From: Bacteroidota bacterium
GTDB lineage: Bacteria; Bacteroidota; Bacteroidia; Chitinophagales; Saprospiraceae
DNA length: 64,000 nucleotides
Reading direction: 5' to 3'
Assembly (NCBI GenBank): GCA_003045895.1
Contig: PZPC01000017.1
Span: 1 to 64,000 of the forward strand
The position numbers and the translations under genes are program-made. Positions 26,322 to 36,677 of the stretch are shown piece by piece (position 1 is the stretch's first letter; each line of letters starts with the position of its first letter). The notes beneath the pieces are model-generated. The model worked only from the letters and a program-made list of their open reading frames with translations. It ran no database searches and was not told the origin of the DNA.

Positions 26322-29300
26322 TTAACGCAGAATCACAATTTCCTCCATGAACGGCGGTTCGCCCGGCGTCTCTACACGCAGCAGGTAGGTGCCGGCCGGA
26401 TAAACGCGGGTATCAATAGCTACCCCTTCTATCGGCCATTGCTCAAAAGTATTTTGGTAAACGACTTGCCCTAAGAGGCTGTACACACGCACCGTTACCT
26501 TCTCTTCTACTAAACTTATGGCTTTTACCCGCACTTGTTCTGTGGCTGGATTCGGGTAAACACTCATTTCATTCCGACCATTTCCACCGCTACTAACCAG
26601 CCCCTCTTCGCCAGAGAAGTCACAGACAATCGTCACCGGAGCTACCAGCTCACAACCATTGGCATCGGTGATCCGAACGGTAAATGTTTGCGTGATGTAG
26701 CCCATGGTGAAGAAGATGCCGCGTTGAGTCGCATCCGAAGTGATGTAGCCGTCTTCCAGTGGGGAAGTCAGTTGCCAGGCGTAGCTGTAGGGAGGCGTGC
26801 CCCCGCTAACCGTCACCCCGAGGCGATTGTTGCGGCTGTTGCATTCGATCACATTGCCAAAGCGGAACGTGGCGGTGAGGTCGTTGTTCGCCACCAGGAT
26901 GTCCTGACTCACCGCGTTGGTGTTGCCGCATTTGTCGGTAGCCGTCCAGGTGCGGGTAATCAGCACGCCCTCGGTGGTGCTGGTCCGCGTTTCGGCGAAG
27001 GTTAGCGCCACTTCTTCGGTGTAATCATCGCTGGCCAGTACCTCCGCTACTGCGGGCACCTCGGCACAGAAGATATTCAGGTTATCCGGCACGTTGAAGA
27101 AGTCGGGGGCATTATTGTCCATGTAGAAGACCGTCAGAACAGCGAAGCTGGTGTTGCCACAAGGATCCGTCGCAAGGAACTTGTAATCGTAGCGTGCCAG
27201 GTAGCCATCTGCGGTACAGTCGTCGGAAGTGGTCGTTTCTACCGCTACTTGGGCCGTGATCGAAGCACAGTTGTCCGTCACCGTCACATCGTCAGCAGTC
27301 AGGAAGAGCGGATTACCAGGATCACCGAAACCATCGCCTACATTGAGGAAGAGCTCGTCGCCGCTTTCCAAGCCGAAGACCAGGTCGCTAGTGAAGGCGA
27401 TTTCTGGAGCAACGTCGTCATTAAAGAAGACTTGCTGCGTCGCCACGGAGGTGTTGCCACAAGCATCAGTCGCTGTCCAGGTGCGGGTCAGTACTTCGCC
27501 GCAACCAGATTCACTGCTCATCACCTCGTCGAAGCTCACCTGGGCTTGGTTGCCAGTACAACCATCAATGGCGGTTACCACCACATCAATACCGGTATCG
27601 TTACACATATCGGCGGGTACACTGCTGAATACGGGTCCTGCGTTGTCGAGTACGATGATGCTCTGGACAAAGGTGGTTGCGTTGCCACAGGCATCGGTCA
27701 CCGTCCAGGTGCGGTCGTAAGCTACCGGGTTGGCCACGCAGCTCACTTCGATGGGCGCACTGTCCACAAAGGTCATGCTGGCAATTTCGCCACAAGCATC
27801 CGTTGCTTCGATCATGGGGATGTCGTCGCCGCAGTTCAGTGTCAGCTCGTTGGCACTGCTCACCACGGGTGGAGTCATGTCCACAAAGTCGATCATGATA
27901 CTCATGCTAGTCGTATTACCACAAGCGTCGGTCGCCGTTACGCTCAGGCGGTAGCGCGCAAAGTAGCCGTTTTCGGTACAGTCACCCTCGTCCATGAGGT
28001 TGAGTTCGATACTGGAGGAGCCACTGCCACAACCTGCACCCACGCTGATAGCGGCTTCCAATTCTTCTATGGAGAAGGCAATGTCCTGATCGCAATCGAT
28101 GGGCAGTTGGATCAAATCACCGTCCATGACATCCCCAATTTCCGGGTAGTCGATGGTGATGGTAGGCCCGCTGGTGCCGTTGAGGCTGATGCGCTGGGTG
28201 TAACTGTTGGTGTTGCCACAGGCATCTTCAGCCGTCCAGGTACGTTCAATGTATTGTCCGCCGTCGCAGTCGATGGGATCCGACTGGTTGAAAGTAAGGA
28301 CTGCCAATTCGCAATCGTCTACCGCTTGTACGTTAGGCACGGGGGGCAGGTTGTCGAGGCTGGCACAGGCATCTTCGGGTAGTCCCTGGAATACCGGCGC
28401 CGTTTCGTCCACGAGAAACCAGTTGAGGGTTGCCACGCTGACGTTGCCACAGTCGTCTTTGCTGGTCCAGGTGCTGACCAGGTGGCCAGCGTAACCGTAC
28501 TCCAGACAATCGAAGTTGCCGAGGTCTTTAAATTGGTACGTCACCTCGACCCTGCCGCTACAATTGTCGAAGGCAGCTGCCGAATTGGCGATCAGTTGCG
28601 AAATGTTGCCGTATTCGGAGCACTCGACAAATACGTCCTGGCCAGATTCGTACTGGTTGATGTAACCGTCGATGAAGTCGATCACCGGTGGCGTGGTGTC
28701 TTCCACCGTTACAACCTGCACTTCGCTGCTGGCGTTGCCACAACCATCGGTAGCCGTCCAGGTGCGCGTCAGGGTATAGTTGTTGGGGCAGTCACCGTCG
28801 GTGCGTACTTCCGTGAATCCGTAAACGACCTCGGAGCAGGAGTCAAAGGCTTCCATTTCTGGTAGCGGAGCCGTCTCATCACACTCGATGGTCACATCGG
28901 CAGGCGAAAAGTCGAATGCAGGCGGCGTAGTGTCGATGATCTCGGTGAATAGGGTGTAGACGGTGGTATTGCCATAAACATCCTGCACGGTGAATACCTG
29001 TTGCCAGCGGGTGAGCAGATTATTTACGCAAGGCCCATCATACAGTTGGGTCAATGCTACCGTGAGGGTAGCAAAGTCGACCGCAGAACAAGCATCAATA
29101 ATCGTTAGGTCCGTCGTTTCAATCAACGGGTCCCAATTCGGATCAGCCACATTACATTCCACTACGTAAGTGCCGCCGTCGGGGATGCCGTTGAAGCTGA
29201 CTTGCGGCCCTTTGGTATCAAATACGGTGTAGGTATAAGTGAACGGTTCGGAGAAGTTCCCACAACCATCATCGGCGATGAAGGTCACACTGATCGTGCG

Positions 29301-32300
29301 GCTACAGCTGCTGTTGTCGGTGATGGTAATGTCATCCACCGTGATGTTGAGCTCAGCGGCGATCTTACAGTTATCGAATACACAGCCCGCGAGGTTGTCT
29401 ACCGCAATGCCGCCCACCGTGAAGATGTCGTTCACCGTGATTTCGTCGCCTTCGTTGAGCGAAATAGTTACCTCTGCCGGGCACAGATCCGTATTCTCCA
29501 AGCTAACGGTCAGGTCAACCATACAATTTTCGTTGAACACCGGCGCGGTATCATCCAGGAAAGTGTAGTTGCGCACAAACGGCGCGGAGTCATTACCACA
29601 GGGATCCGTCGCGATGAAGGTCACAGCGATATTGCGACTACAAGTGCCCTCATCGGTGATGGTAATGTCAGCTACCGTTATCACCTGGTCTTCGACGGCG
29701 CTACAAATGTCGCTGACACAGCCAGACAGGGAGGGAACCAGGTTCCCTCCGACCGTCCAGCTGTCGTTCACGGTAATTTCGTCACCTTCGGTCAGGGATA
29801 TCATGGCTTCGGCAGGGCACAGGTCACCAGCTTCGGTCGTAAAGGTCAGGTCTGCCTGGCAGGCCAGATCGAAGACGGGTGGCGCGGTATCCACGACCGT
29901 GATGAGTTGCGTACAGCTGGATGGGTTGCCACAGGCGTCCGTCGCCGTCCAGGTGCGGGTAATCGTTTCGGTGTTGCCACAGCCGGGCGTAGTGCTGTCG
30001 CTGAAGGTGATGGTTACGCTGCCGCAAACATCGCTGCCCGTGGCCATGCCCGTTGCCAAGGGATCGGTAGCGCCGCCGCATTCTACCGTCGCGTCTGCCG
30101 GACAGCTGATTACCGGGGGCGTGGTGTCCACCACGTTGATGAGCTGCGTGCAGTTGGAGGTGTTGCCGCAAACGTCCGTCGCCGTCCAGGTGCGGATGAT
30201 TGTTTGGGTGTTGCCACAGCCGGGCGTAGTGCTGTCGCTGAAGGTGATGGTTACGCTGCCGCAAACATCGCTGCCCGTGGCCATGCCCGTTGCCAAGGGA
30301 TCGGTAGCGCCGCCGCATTCTACCGTCGCGTCTGCCGGACAGCTGATTACCGGGGGCGTGGTGTCCACCACGTTGACGAGCTGCGTGCAGCTAGATGGAT
30401 TGCCGCAAGCGTCCGTGGCCGTCCACGTGCGGATGATTGTTTCCGTGTTGCCACAACCGGGAACAGTGCTGTCGCTGAAAGTAATCGCCACCGTACCGCA
30501 TAGGTCGGAGCCAATGGCCGTGCCCGTAGCCGTCGGATCGGTTGACTGCCCACATTCTACCGTCGCATCTGCGGGGCAGATAATAAGTGGGGGCGTCATA
30601 TCCACCACGCTGATGATTTGCGGGCAGCTGGAGGTGTTGCCGCAAGCGTCCGTCGCCGTCCACGTGCGGGTGATCGTTTCCGTGTTACCACAACCGGGAA
30701 CAGTGCTGTCGCTGAAAGTAATCGCCACCGTACCGCATAGGTCGGAGCCAATGGCCGTGCCCGTAGCCGTCGGATCGGTTGACTGCCCACATTCTACCGT
30801 CGCATCCGCGGGGCAGCTGACAATTGGGGGCGTGATGTCTACTATCGTGATGATCTGATTACAACTCGATGGGTTGCCCGAAACATCCGTTGCTGTCCAG
30901 GTGCGGGTAATTACGCCGGTATTGCCACAAGCTGCGGCAAAACTGTCATTCCACATAACAATGGGCGTACTACAGTTATCGATGCTCGTGGCAAAGCCAG
31001 TGCTTGCTGGCATGGTATCTTCGTTACATGCTACCGTAACATCAGCAGGGCAGGTGATTGTTGGGGCTGTGGTATCATTTACTGTTACCGTCGTCATACA
31101 CTGACTCGAGACCGTACCGTCGCTGACGGTCAGGGTTACGCTGTTCGTTCCTAGGGCATAAGGCCCTTCCGGGCTAACCGAGAACGTCAGCATATCCATA
31201 TCTTCATCGGTAGAACCGCCGTCGAAGGCTGCAGCGGCAACCATAGCTTCACAGTTGGCATCGGCGTTGACGGTTACGGAGGTGCAGACGGCTACTGGGG
31301 GTTGGTTGCAGAAACTTGTCGGGTCGGTAATGGTGATGGTTGTCGTACAGGTTGCTCGGTTACCGTTAACATCGAAAGCGAAAAGCATTACTTCATTGTC
31401 ACCTAAGTCATCGCAGGTAAAAACATCACGAGTAGTATTAACTACAAAAGTGTTGACAGCACAGTTATCGGTAAATGCTGTAAAGATATCTTGGCTAGCG
31501 ATAGCAAGAGAAAGTGCGAAATTGCCATTATTATCCAGGGCAAAGGTGGCGTTCTGGCAAGCCAGCATGGGACTGATAGTATCTCTTACCGTAACCTGCG
31601 CCACGCAATCGGACAGGTTGCCAGTAGCATCAAAAACGGTCAGCGTCACCGGATTTGGGTTGCTGGCAATATCGTCGCAGGTGAATGCTTCCTGACTGAT
31701 CGTCAAGTTACTTACGCCACAGTTATCGGTAGACCCACCGTCTACGTCGGCAGCAACAATACTGGCATCGCCGTTCGCATCCAGGTACACGTCAATATTT
31801 TGGCAGACGGCCGTAGGCGCTACGGCGTCAACTACTACTATTACCTGAGTGCAGACTTCGTCAACCAAACAACCACCCTCAGCGCGGACAAAATAGGTAG
31901 TAGAAATCGACGGGGTTACCGTGATACTTGCTCCCGTGCCTACGATTGTAGGTGGAGAAGGAGCCCCAAGTGGACATTCCCCTTCGTACCATACCCAAGT
32001 GGTACCATCTCCCAAGTCACCAACGACACTTAACGTTACCTCATCACCGGGGCAAACGCTGGCGGGGCTAAACATGGCACTGGTAATGCTGGATGCCGTA
32101 CAACAAACATTGTTATCATCCGCTACGGTGAAGCTACAAGTGGTAGTCTCCACGTTCATAAACAAATCGGTTACCTGGAGGGTCACCGTTTGAGGACCTA
32201 CGCCATCGCAGTCAAAAGTGAGGCTGTTATCACCATCGATCAGGAAAAACAGTTCGCCACAGCCGTCGCTGGAATCCCCTATTTGTGCTGCCGTGACGGT

Positions 32301-35300
32301 AGCTATGAGGTTAGCGTCGAGCTGTACGGTCAGGTTGCTGGCACAGAATGGTGTAGGGCCAGGCACAGTTCCTTGAAACTCGTAAGCACCCATATCCACT
32401 ATGCTGTTACCGAGGGCCGCATCCACGCGGCCGTTACCTTCAATATCGTTAGCCGGAGCACCGGAAGATGTACCGGCGTCAATGGCGGGAGAGCATTCTT
32501 GCAGGCGGAGGTCTGTGGTGCTGACGAAGAGCGGGTCGATATCGCCATTTCCGTTCGGGCAGTTGGCGCAAGGGGAGTAGCCGCCCTGTACGATGGAGTT
32601 GTTGAAGTTGGTAGTGTTATTGTTATTGGAAATCACTCCACCGGTATTTCCCCAGAGGATGCAGTTGGTCATCGTGAGGTTGGCGTTTATATTGTTTGCT
32701 ACACTTCCGCTGGCTGCCGAGTTACCGGAGAAGGTGCAGTTGATAATAGCCGAAGAACCTATACCACCAGTAAAATCAGGGTTGTACATGGCCCCACCTG
32801 TTTGTGAAGCCCCATTGCTAAGAAATAAGCAGTTGGTATACACTGGGTAGGATCGGTTACCGTTGTACGACCCACCACCATTAGTTGCGTAATTTCCGGA
32901 GAAGGTGCAGTTGGTTATCACCGCTGCGGAGCCGTAGATATTGAATATCCCGCCGCCATCGTTAACTGCGGAATTCCCGGAGAAGGTGCAATCGGTCACC
33001 CTGGGCATAGAGGAGGAGTTGTTGTACATCCCCCCGCCTTGGGAGGCTGAATTTACAGAGAAGGTGCAGTTGCTTACCACAGGAGAGCAGGAAGAGAAAT
33101 TCACCATCCCGCCGCCAGTATTTCCGGAGAAGGTGCAGTCGGTCACTGTGGGCGAGGAGGAGGCGTTGTTGTACATCCCCCCGCCGCTGCTGTTGGCGTA
33201 ATTTCCGGAGAAGGTGCAGTTGCTTACCGTGGGCGAGGAGGAGGAGTTGTACATCCCGCTGCCACTGAAAGCGGCGTAATTTCCGGAGAAGGTGCAGTTG
33301 GTCACCGTGGGCGAGGAGTTGGAGTAGTTGTACATCCCGCCGGCGTCTCTGGCTGAATTTCCGGAGAAGGCGCAGTTGGTCACCGTAGGCGAAGAGTTGG
33401 AGTTGTACATCCCGCCGCCATAGTAGTGCGGGGATGAACTGCCATCCGCATTCCCGCCTGTGACGGTGAAACCATCCAGCACAGCAGTGTTTGTCAGGCC
33501 ATTGCTGTTGTTAAAAATGACGTGGTAGCTATTGTCGGTATTTGCTGCTGCACCGATTTCACCACTGAGAATGGTGTTATTGGTGGAGGGGTCAACGTCT
33601 CGGTCGCCAAAAACTGGATCACCCGTGTTCGGAAAACCACCGTAGATGGCAAGGTTGTTTTTCATGACAAACGCATCGGTGCGGGCGGTGCCGGGGGTAT
33701 AGATACCTTCGGCCACCCAGATTTGGGTAATGCCAGAACAGGTGCTGTTGAGTGCGCTTTGCAGATCGGTAAAGGCATTTGCCCAGGAGGTGCCGTCATT
33801 ATTGCCGGAAGCGTCGTCGTTCACGTAGAGGATATTGGCCGGAGGGCAGCAGATATTATTTTCGTCAATGCCGTCGATACAGTTGTTGTCGATGCCATCG
33901 CAGATTTCCGGGGAACCAGGGTTGACATTGGGGGCATTGTCGTCACAGTCTCCGGCTTGCAGTGCCCAACCGGTGCCTGGGTCTTCGCAGAAGGTTTGAC
34001 CAGCACCAGTGCCGTAGTTATCTCCGTCCGTATCCACGTAGTAGGTAGCTGTGGCGAGCGTCGACTGGTACTCGTAAGCGCCCATATCAATGGTGGGCGC
34101 ACCAGGGATGGCTTCGAAAGTACGGTCGTTGCCGTCGAGGTCGGTGGCTGCCGTATTGGCACCATCTGCCCCCGCGTCAATGGCAGGAGAGCAGGCCTGG
34201 AGGCGGAGGTCTGTGGTGCTGACGAAGAGCGGGTCAATGTCGCCGTTGCTACTCGGACATTCGATACAAGCAGCATAACCGCCTTGTACGATAGATCGGG
34301 TGACTGCTGGGCTCGTACCGCTATTGATAATACTTCCTCCCGTGTTAGACCATACAATACAGTTGGTGAAACCAGGATTGCCGTTTTCATTAAAAACGCC
34401 ACCACCCTGACTAGCAGAATTCTCGGAGAAAGTACAATTGATTACAGCCGTAGTATTGTTGAGAAGGTTCATTCCACCACCGTTACCAGTCGCCGAGTTT
34501 CCGAAAAAGAGACAATTGCTGATCGATAAACTACCATTACTGAACAGCCCGCCAGCTACAATTGCTGTATTCGACATAAATCGACAACGATTTATCGTGG
34601 CAGTGCTGCCAAAGGCATTATAAAGACCACCACCACTGCTAGCCTGATTGCCGGAGAAGGTACAGTCGGTAATTGATGGATTCGCAATGGGGGAGTTATT
34701 CATTCCACCACCAAAGGTCGCCCTATTTCCAACAAAGTAGCAATCGTTCAGTACGGGAGAGGAACCGTTGCCATCGTTAAACATTCCTCCTCCATAGCTC
34801 GCTAAATTATCTTCAAATCTGCAATTCTTAAGGGTCGGAGAAGAAGATTGATTAAGCATTCCACCACCCATCGCATTGATGTTTAAACCAAGTGCACCAG
34901 CGTTTCCTCCCGAGATGGTAAAGCCATCCAAACGGGCCGTAGCGTTTAACCCCGTATTATTTATCACATGGTAACTGTTATCGACATTTGAACTGCCATT
35001 ACCAATATTACCACTAAGTACGGTGCCATTTGTAGTAGGATCAGGGTTGCGGTCACCAAAACCAGGATTCCCGAAATTCGGAAACCCACCATAAATGGTT
35101 ACGCCGTTCTTCATGGCAAAAGAAATGGCGGGGTCAGTTGTGGCAGTAGGCTTATAAGTGCCTTGGGCCACCCAAATTTCGGTGATACCAGGACAGGTGC
35201 TCGCTAAAGCATCTTGCAAATCGGTGAAGGCATTCGCCCAGGAAGAGCCGTCGTTGGCACCCGTGGCGTTGGCCTTTACGTAGAGGGTATTACCCGTGGG

Positions 35301-36212
35301 GCAACTTGAGCCATTGGCCTTGAACACCACCTTTGTCACGGCGTCCTGATCGTTGTTCAAGGTGACAATGGCTATGTGTTCCTTCCACACGTCGTTGTGA
35401 AAATAGAAGGTGACCGTGGTGTCAACGCCCAAGCCGTTGAAGCCAGCCTGCAAGCAATTGTCTGTAATGTCCAGCCAGCCGAGCGGTGGGATTTTGGCAT
35501 CTATGCGGGTTTCTGTGTACTGGGTACGCTTTTCCCGCAGCACATCGTAGGTGCCGCCGGGTATGCTCACCGTGCCATAGGCGTCCACCACATCAGCACT
35601 GCTAATCGCCACCCGATAGCGCATGGAGTCTATTGGGGCATTGTTCATCACGGTGGCCAAGTTGATCATCAATGAAGCAGGAAAGGCCGAGGGTAGAAAT
35701 ACTTCAAGGAAGTTCGAAGAACTTACGCTGATGTCGAAAAAATTCAGCGGAGCACGGCGCTCTGCCAGCGGTGGGAAGTAATCGAATAAGTTATTGGCGA
35801 CGAGGTCGTAAGGCAGAATGCCCCAATAGGCTTGCTGCTCAAAGCTTGTGCTTGTCACGTTGAAGTAAGTCTCTGTACCAGGCGAGCGGACGGCGAACAA
35901 CTCGGCGCCGGGCACATTGGCCGCTTGACTGCCCTCACTGGCCGGGCGATAGGTGATATTTTGGGTTGCATCTGCTTGCAGGCTGCTGAAGTCCCAGACC
36001 TGGTCGACGCCCGGTGGGGTAAACGGCACGATGCCAACTGGCGCGTTGTCAATGGCCAATTCAAGCACATCCCCCGCAATCGGGAAGGTGGCGTTGGTGA
36101 CAGAGATTTGAGCAAAAAGCCCAGCTGTAAAGAACAGCAGCAGGACTGCACACATCAGCGCAGCGCGTACGAAGCGGCTGCCAGCTTTTTTTGTGGTGGA
36201 AATTAGTATCAT
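26322..36212 (-). CDS. Giant secreted protein: two beta-helix modules, MopE-like motif, HYR/Ig-like repeats, T9SS type A sorting domain
   Basis: Protein of 3296 aa. It opens with a signal peptide (hydrophobic run, cleavage after GLFAQ near residue 36) and a beta-rich N-domain (about 37-310). Parallel beta-helix module 1 (about 310-720) has GGGMxN and NCxFSGN coils. An Asp/Asn-rich calcium-binding-like motif of the MopE type follows (YYVDTDGDNYGTG to GIDNNCIDGIDEN, about 724-790). Beta-helix module 2 (about 790-1280) repeats the design. Residues about 1300-3100 hold a long array of HYR/Ig-like domains built on CPADATVECG and RTWTATDACGN motifs. A T9SS type A sorting domain closes the protein (about 3215-3296, VYPNPATEQV to GTYLLRVE). 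It is a candidate surface adhesin or matrix protein. No catalytic residues were recognised. Confidence 0.9.
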   Translation of the reverse strand: MILISTTKKAGSRFVRAALMCAVLLLFFTAGLFAQISVTNATFPIAGDVLELAIDNAPVGIVPFTPPGVDQVWDFSSLQADATQNITYRPASEGSQAANVPGAELFAVRSPGTETYFNVTSTSFEQQAYWGILPYDLVANNLFDYFPPLAERRAPLNFFDISVSSSNFLEVFLPSAFPASLMINLATVMNNAPIDSMRYRVAISSADVVDAYGTVSIPGGTYDVLREKRTQYTETRIDAKIPPLGWLDITDNCLQAGFNGLGVDTTVTFYFHNDVWKEHIAIVTLNNDQDAVTKVVFKANGSSCPTGNTLYVKANATGANDGSSWANAFTDLQDALASTCPGITEIWVAQGTYKPTATTDPAISFAMKNGVTIYGGFPNFGNPGFGDRNPDPTTNGTVLSGNIGNGSSNVDNSYHVINNTGLNATARLDGFTISGGNAGALGLNINAMGGGMLNQSSSPTLKNCRFEDNLASYGGGMFNDGNGSSPVLNDCYFVGNRATFGGGMNNSPIANPSITDCTFSGNQASSGGGLYNAFGSTATINRCRFMSNTAIVAGGLFSNGSLSISNCLFFGNSATGNGGGMNLLNNTTAVINCTFSENSASQGGGVFNENGNPGFTNCIVWSNTGGSIINSGTSPAVTRSIVQGGYAACIECPSSNGDIDPLFVSTTDLRLQACSPAIDAGADGANTAATDLDGNDRTFEAIPGAPTIDMGAYEYQSTLATATYYVDTDGDNYGTGAGQTFCEDPGTGWALQAGDCDDNAPNVNPGSPEICDGIDNNCIDGIDENNICCPPANILYVNDDASGNNDGTSWANAFTDLQSALNSTCSGITQIWVAEGIYTPGTARTDAFVMKNNLAIYGGFPNTGDPVFGDRDVDPSTNNTILSGEIGAAANTDNSYHVIFNNSNGLTNTAVLDGFTVTGGNADGSSSPHYYGGGMYNSNSSPTVTNCAFSGNSARDAGGMYNYSNSSPTVTNCTFSGNYAAFSGSGMYNSSSSPTVSNCTFSGNYANSSGGGMYNNASSSPTVTDCTFSGNTGGGMVNFSSCSPVVSNCTFSVNSASQGGGMYNNSSSMPRVTDCTFSGNSAVNDGGGIFNIYGSAAVITNCTFSGNYATNGGGSYNGNRSYPVYTNCLFLSNGASQTGGAMYNPDFTGGIGSSAIINCTFSGNSAASGSVANNINANLTMTNCILWGNTGGVISNNNNTTNFNNSIVQGGYSPCANCPNGNGDIDPLFVSTTDLRLQECSPAIDAGTSSGAPANDIEGNGRVDAALGNSIVDMGAYEFQGTVPGPTPFCASNLTVQLDANLIATVTAAQIGDSSDGCGELFFLIDGDNSLTFDCDGVGPQTVTLQVTDLFMNVETTTCSFTVADDNNVCCTASSITSAMFSPASVCPGDEVTLSVVGDLGDGTTWVWYEGECPLGAPSPPTIVGTGASITVTPSISTTYFVRAEGGCLVDEVCTQVIVVVDAVAPTAVCQNIDVYLDANGDASIVAADVDGGSTDNCGVSNLTISQEAFTCDDIASNPNPVTLTVFDATGNLSDCVAQVTVRDTISPMLACQNATFALDNNGNFALSLAIASQDIFTAFTDNCAVNTFVVNTTRDVFTCDDLGDNEVMLFAFDVNGNRATCTTTITITDPTSFCNQPPVAVCTSVTVNADANCEAMVAAAAFDGGSTDEDMDMLTFSVSPEGPYALGTNSVTLTVSDGTVSSQCMTTVTVNDTTAPTITCPADVTVACNEDTMPASTGFATSIDNCSTPIVMWNDSFAAACGNTGVITRTWTATDVSGNPSSCNQIITIVDITPPIVSCPADATVECGQSTDPTATGTAIGSDLCGTVAITFSDSTVPGCGNTETITRTWTATDACGNTSSCPQIISVVDMTPPLIICPADATVECGQSTDPTATGTAIGSDLCGTVAITFSDSTVPGCGNTETIIRTWTATDACGNPSSCTQLVNVVDTTPPVISCPADATVECGGATDPLATGMATGSDVCGSVTITFSDSTTPGCGNTQTIIRTWTATDVCGNTSNCTQLINVVDTTPPVISCPADATVECGGATDPLATGMATGSDVCGSVTITFSDSTTPGCGNTETITRTWTATDACGNPSSCTQLITVVDTAPPVFDLACQADLTFTTEAGDLCPAEAMISLTEGDEITVNDSWTVGGNLVPSLSGCVSDICSAVEDQVITVADITITDEGTCSRNIAVTFIATDPCGNDSAPFVRNYTFLDDTAPVFNENCMVDLTVSLENTDLCPAEVTISLNEGDEITVNDIFTVGGIAVDNLAGCVFDNCKIAAELNITVDDITITDNSSCSRTISVTFIADDGCGNFSEPFTYTYTVFDTKGPQVSFNGIPDGGTYVVECNVADPNWDPLIETTDLTIIDACSAVDFATLTVALTQLYDGPCVNNLLTRWQQVFTVQDVYGNTTVYTLFTEIIDTTPPAFDFSPADVTIECDETAPLPEMEAFDSCSEVVYGFTEVRTDGDCPNNYTLTRTWTATDGCGNASSEVQVVTVEDTTPPVIDFIDGYINQYESGQDVFVECSEYGNISQLIANSAAAFDNCSGRVEVTYQFKDLGNFDCLEYGYAGHLVSTWTSKDDCGNVSVATLNWFLVDETAPVFQGLPEDACASLDNLPPVPNVQAVDDCELAVLTFNQSDPIDCDGGQYIERTWTAEDACGNTNSYTQRISLNGTSGPTITIDYPEIGDVMDGDLIQLPIDCDQDIAFSIEELEAAISVGAGCGSGSSSIELNLMDEGDCTENGYFARYRLSVTATDACGNTTSMSIMIDFVDMTPPVVSSANELTLNCGDDIPMIEATDACGEIASMTFVDSAPIEVSCVANPVAYDRTWTVTDACGNATTFVQSIIVLDNAGPVFSSVPADMCNDTGIDVVVTAIDGCTGNQAQVSFDEVMSSESGCGEVLTRTWTATDACGNTSVATQQVFFNDDVAPEIAFTSDLVFGLESGDELFLNVGDGFGDPGNPLFLTADDVTVTDNCASITAQVAVETTTSDDCTADGYLARYDYKFLATDPCGNTSFAVLTVFYMDNNAPDFFNVPDNLNIFCAEVPAVAEVLASDDYTEEVALTFAETRTSTTEGVLITRTWTATDKCGNTNAVSQDILVANNDLTATFRFGNVIECNSRNNRLGVTVSGGTPPYSYAWQLTSPLEDGYITSDATQRGIFFTMGYITQTFTVRITDANGCELVAPVTIVCDFSGEEGLVSSGGNGRNEMSVYPNPATEQVRVKAISLVEEKVTVRVYSLLGQVVYQNTFEQWPIEGVAIDTRVYPAGTYLLRVETPGEPPFMEEIVILR
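29900..30850 (-). repeat. Four tandem 237-bp DNA repeats inside the giant gene
   Basis: Matching landmarks recur at 29967, 30204, 30441 and 30678, exactly 237 bp apart (79 codons, one HYR-type domain each). The pair at 30441/30678 is almost base-identical across the TDPTATGTAIGSDLCGTVAI segment. The pair at 29967/30204 is almost identical across DPLATGMATGSDVCGSVTI. This indicates recent duplication, and such repeats can expand or contract by recombination or collapse in assembly. Confidence 0.9.
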
Positions 36213-36231
36213 TTGGATGAAGCTTTTAAGA

Positions 36232-36465
36232 TTAGTGTTTGTTAGTACCCAGCATCAAGACCGTCGGTTTTCCGGTCACCCCGGCTGCTCGCATGGCTTT
36301 TTCTGTTTCGGGGTCGGTCGCATAAATTTGGAAGGCTTCCAAGGAGGTCCATTGACGGAGGACGTACACGGTTTTAGGATCATCGTGTCGGGTGACGAAT
36401 TCAACGTCAATTGCTCCGGCTGCCGAACGCCTGGACGCTCCGGCGGCAAATTCAGCCTTCCACTG
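36232..36465 (-). pseudogene. 5'-truncated dimeric alpha/beta-barrel (ABM-like) protein remnant
   Basis: A 77-codon minus-strand frame runs from about QWKAEFAAG to MLGTNKH-stop. It includes VEFVTRHDDPKTVYVLRQW, then SLEAFQIYATDPE and AMRAAGV. This is the ferredoxin-like half-barrel pattern of antibiotic-biosynthesis-monooxygenase-like proteins. Upstream in frame is a TGA (36499-36501) with no start codon between, so the first strand and helix are missing. It ends 19 bp before the giant gene's ATG on the same strand. The broad fold call is moderately sure; the exact family is not. Confidence 0.6.
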
Positions 36466-36677
36466 AAAGAGGAAGCACAGTGCAGAAAAAATAATTTCTC
36501 ATTGGTGAATGTTGAGTAATCAAACCTGGAATATTTCCAACAGGACAAAGGTCAACGTAAGCGACTGAAATGCCGCCCACTTATTTTGCAAAAGCATGGA
36601 CTTATCTTACGAGAAGGGAAAAAAGAGATAGACTTATCTTACAAAACGTTGAAAAATAAGTGCTAAAAATCTAACTA
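36466..36677. other. Intergenic region with a spaced direct repeat
   Basis: AT-rich, no gene. GACTTATCTTAC occurs twice (36599-36610 and 36631-36642), 32 bp apart, about three helical turns. A weaker relative (ACTTATTTTGC) lies at 36579-36589. Spaced identical 12-mers suggest a protein-binding site, perhaps for the former ABM-like gene, but this is inference. Confidence 0.4.

Noticed and set aside
27249-30858. Several long plus-strand open frames opposite the giant gene
   Set aside because: They arise because the repeat-rich giant gene avoids stop complements. The translations repeat the same low-complexity strings and have no start context or domains.
32650-34900. Regular short repeats resembling a CRISPR array
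   Set aside because: The period follows beta-helix coils in frame (NCTFSGN, GGGMYN). Repeats and spacers are both coding and there are no cas genes.
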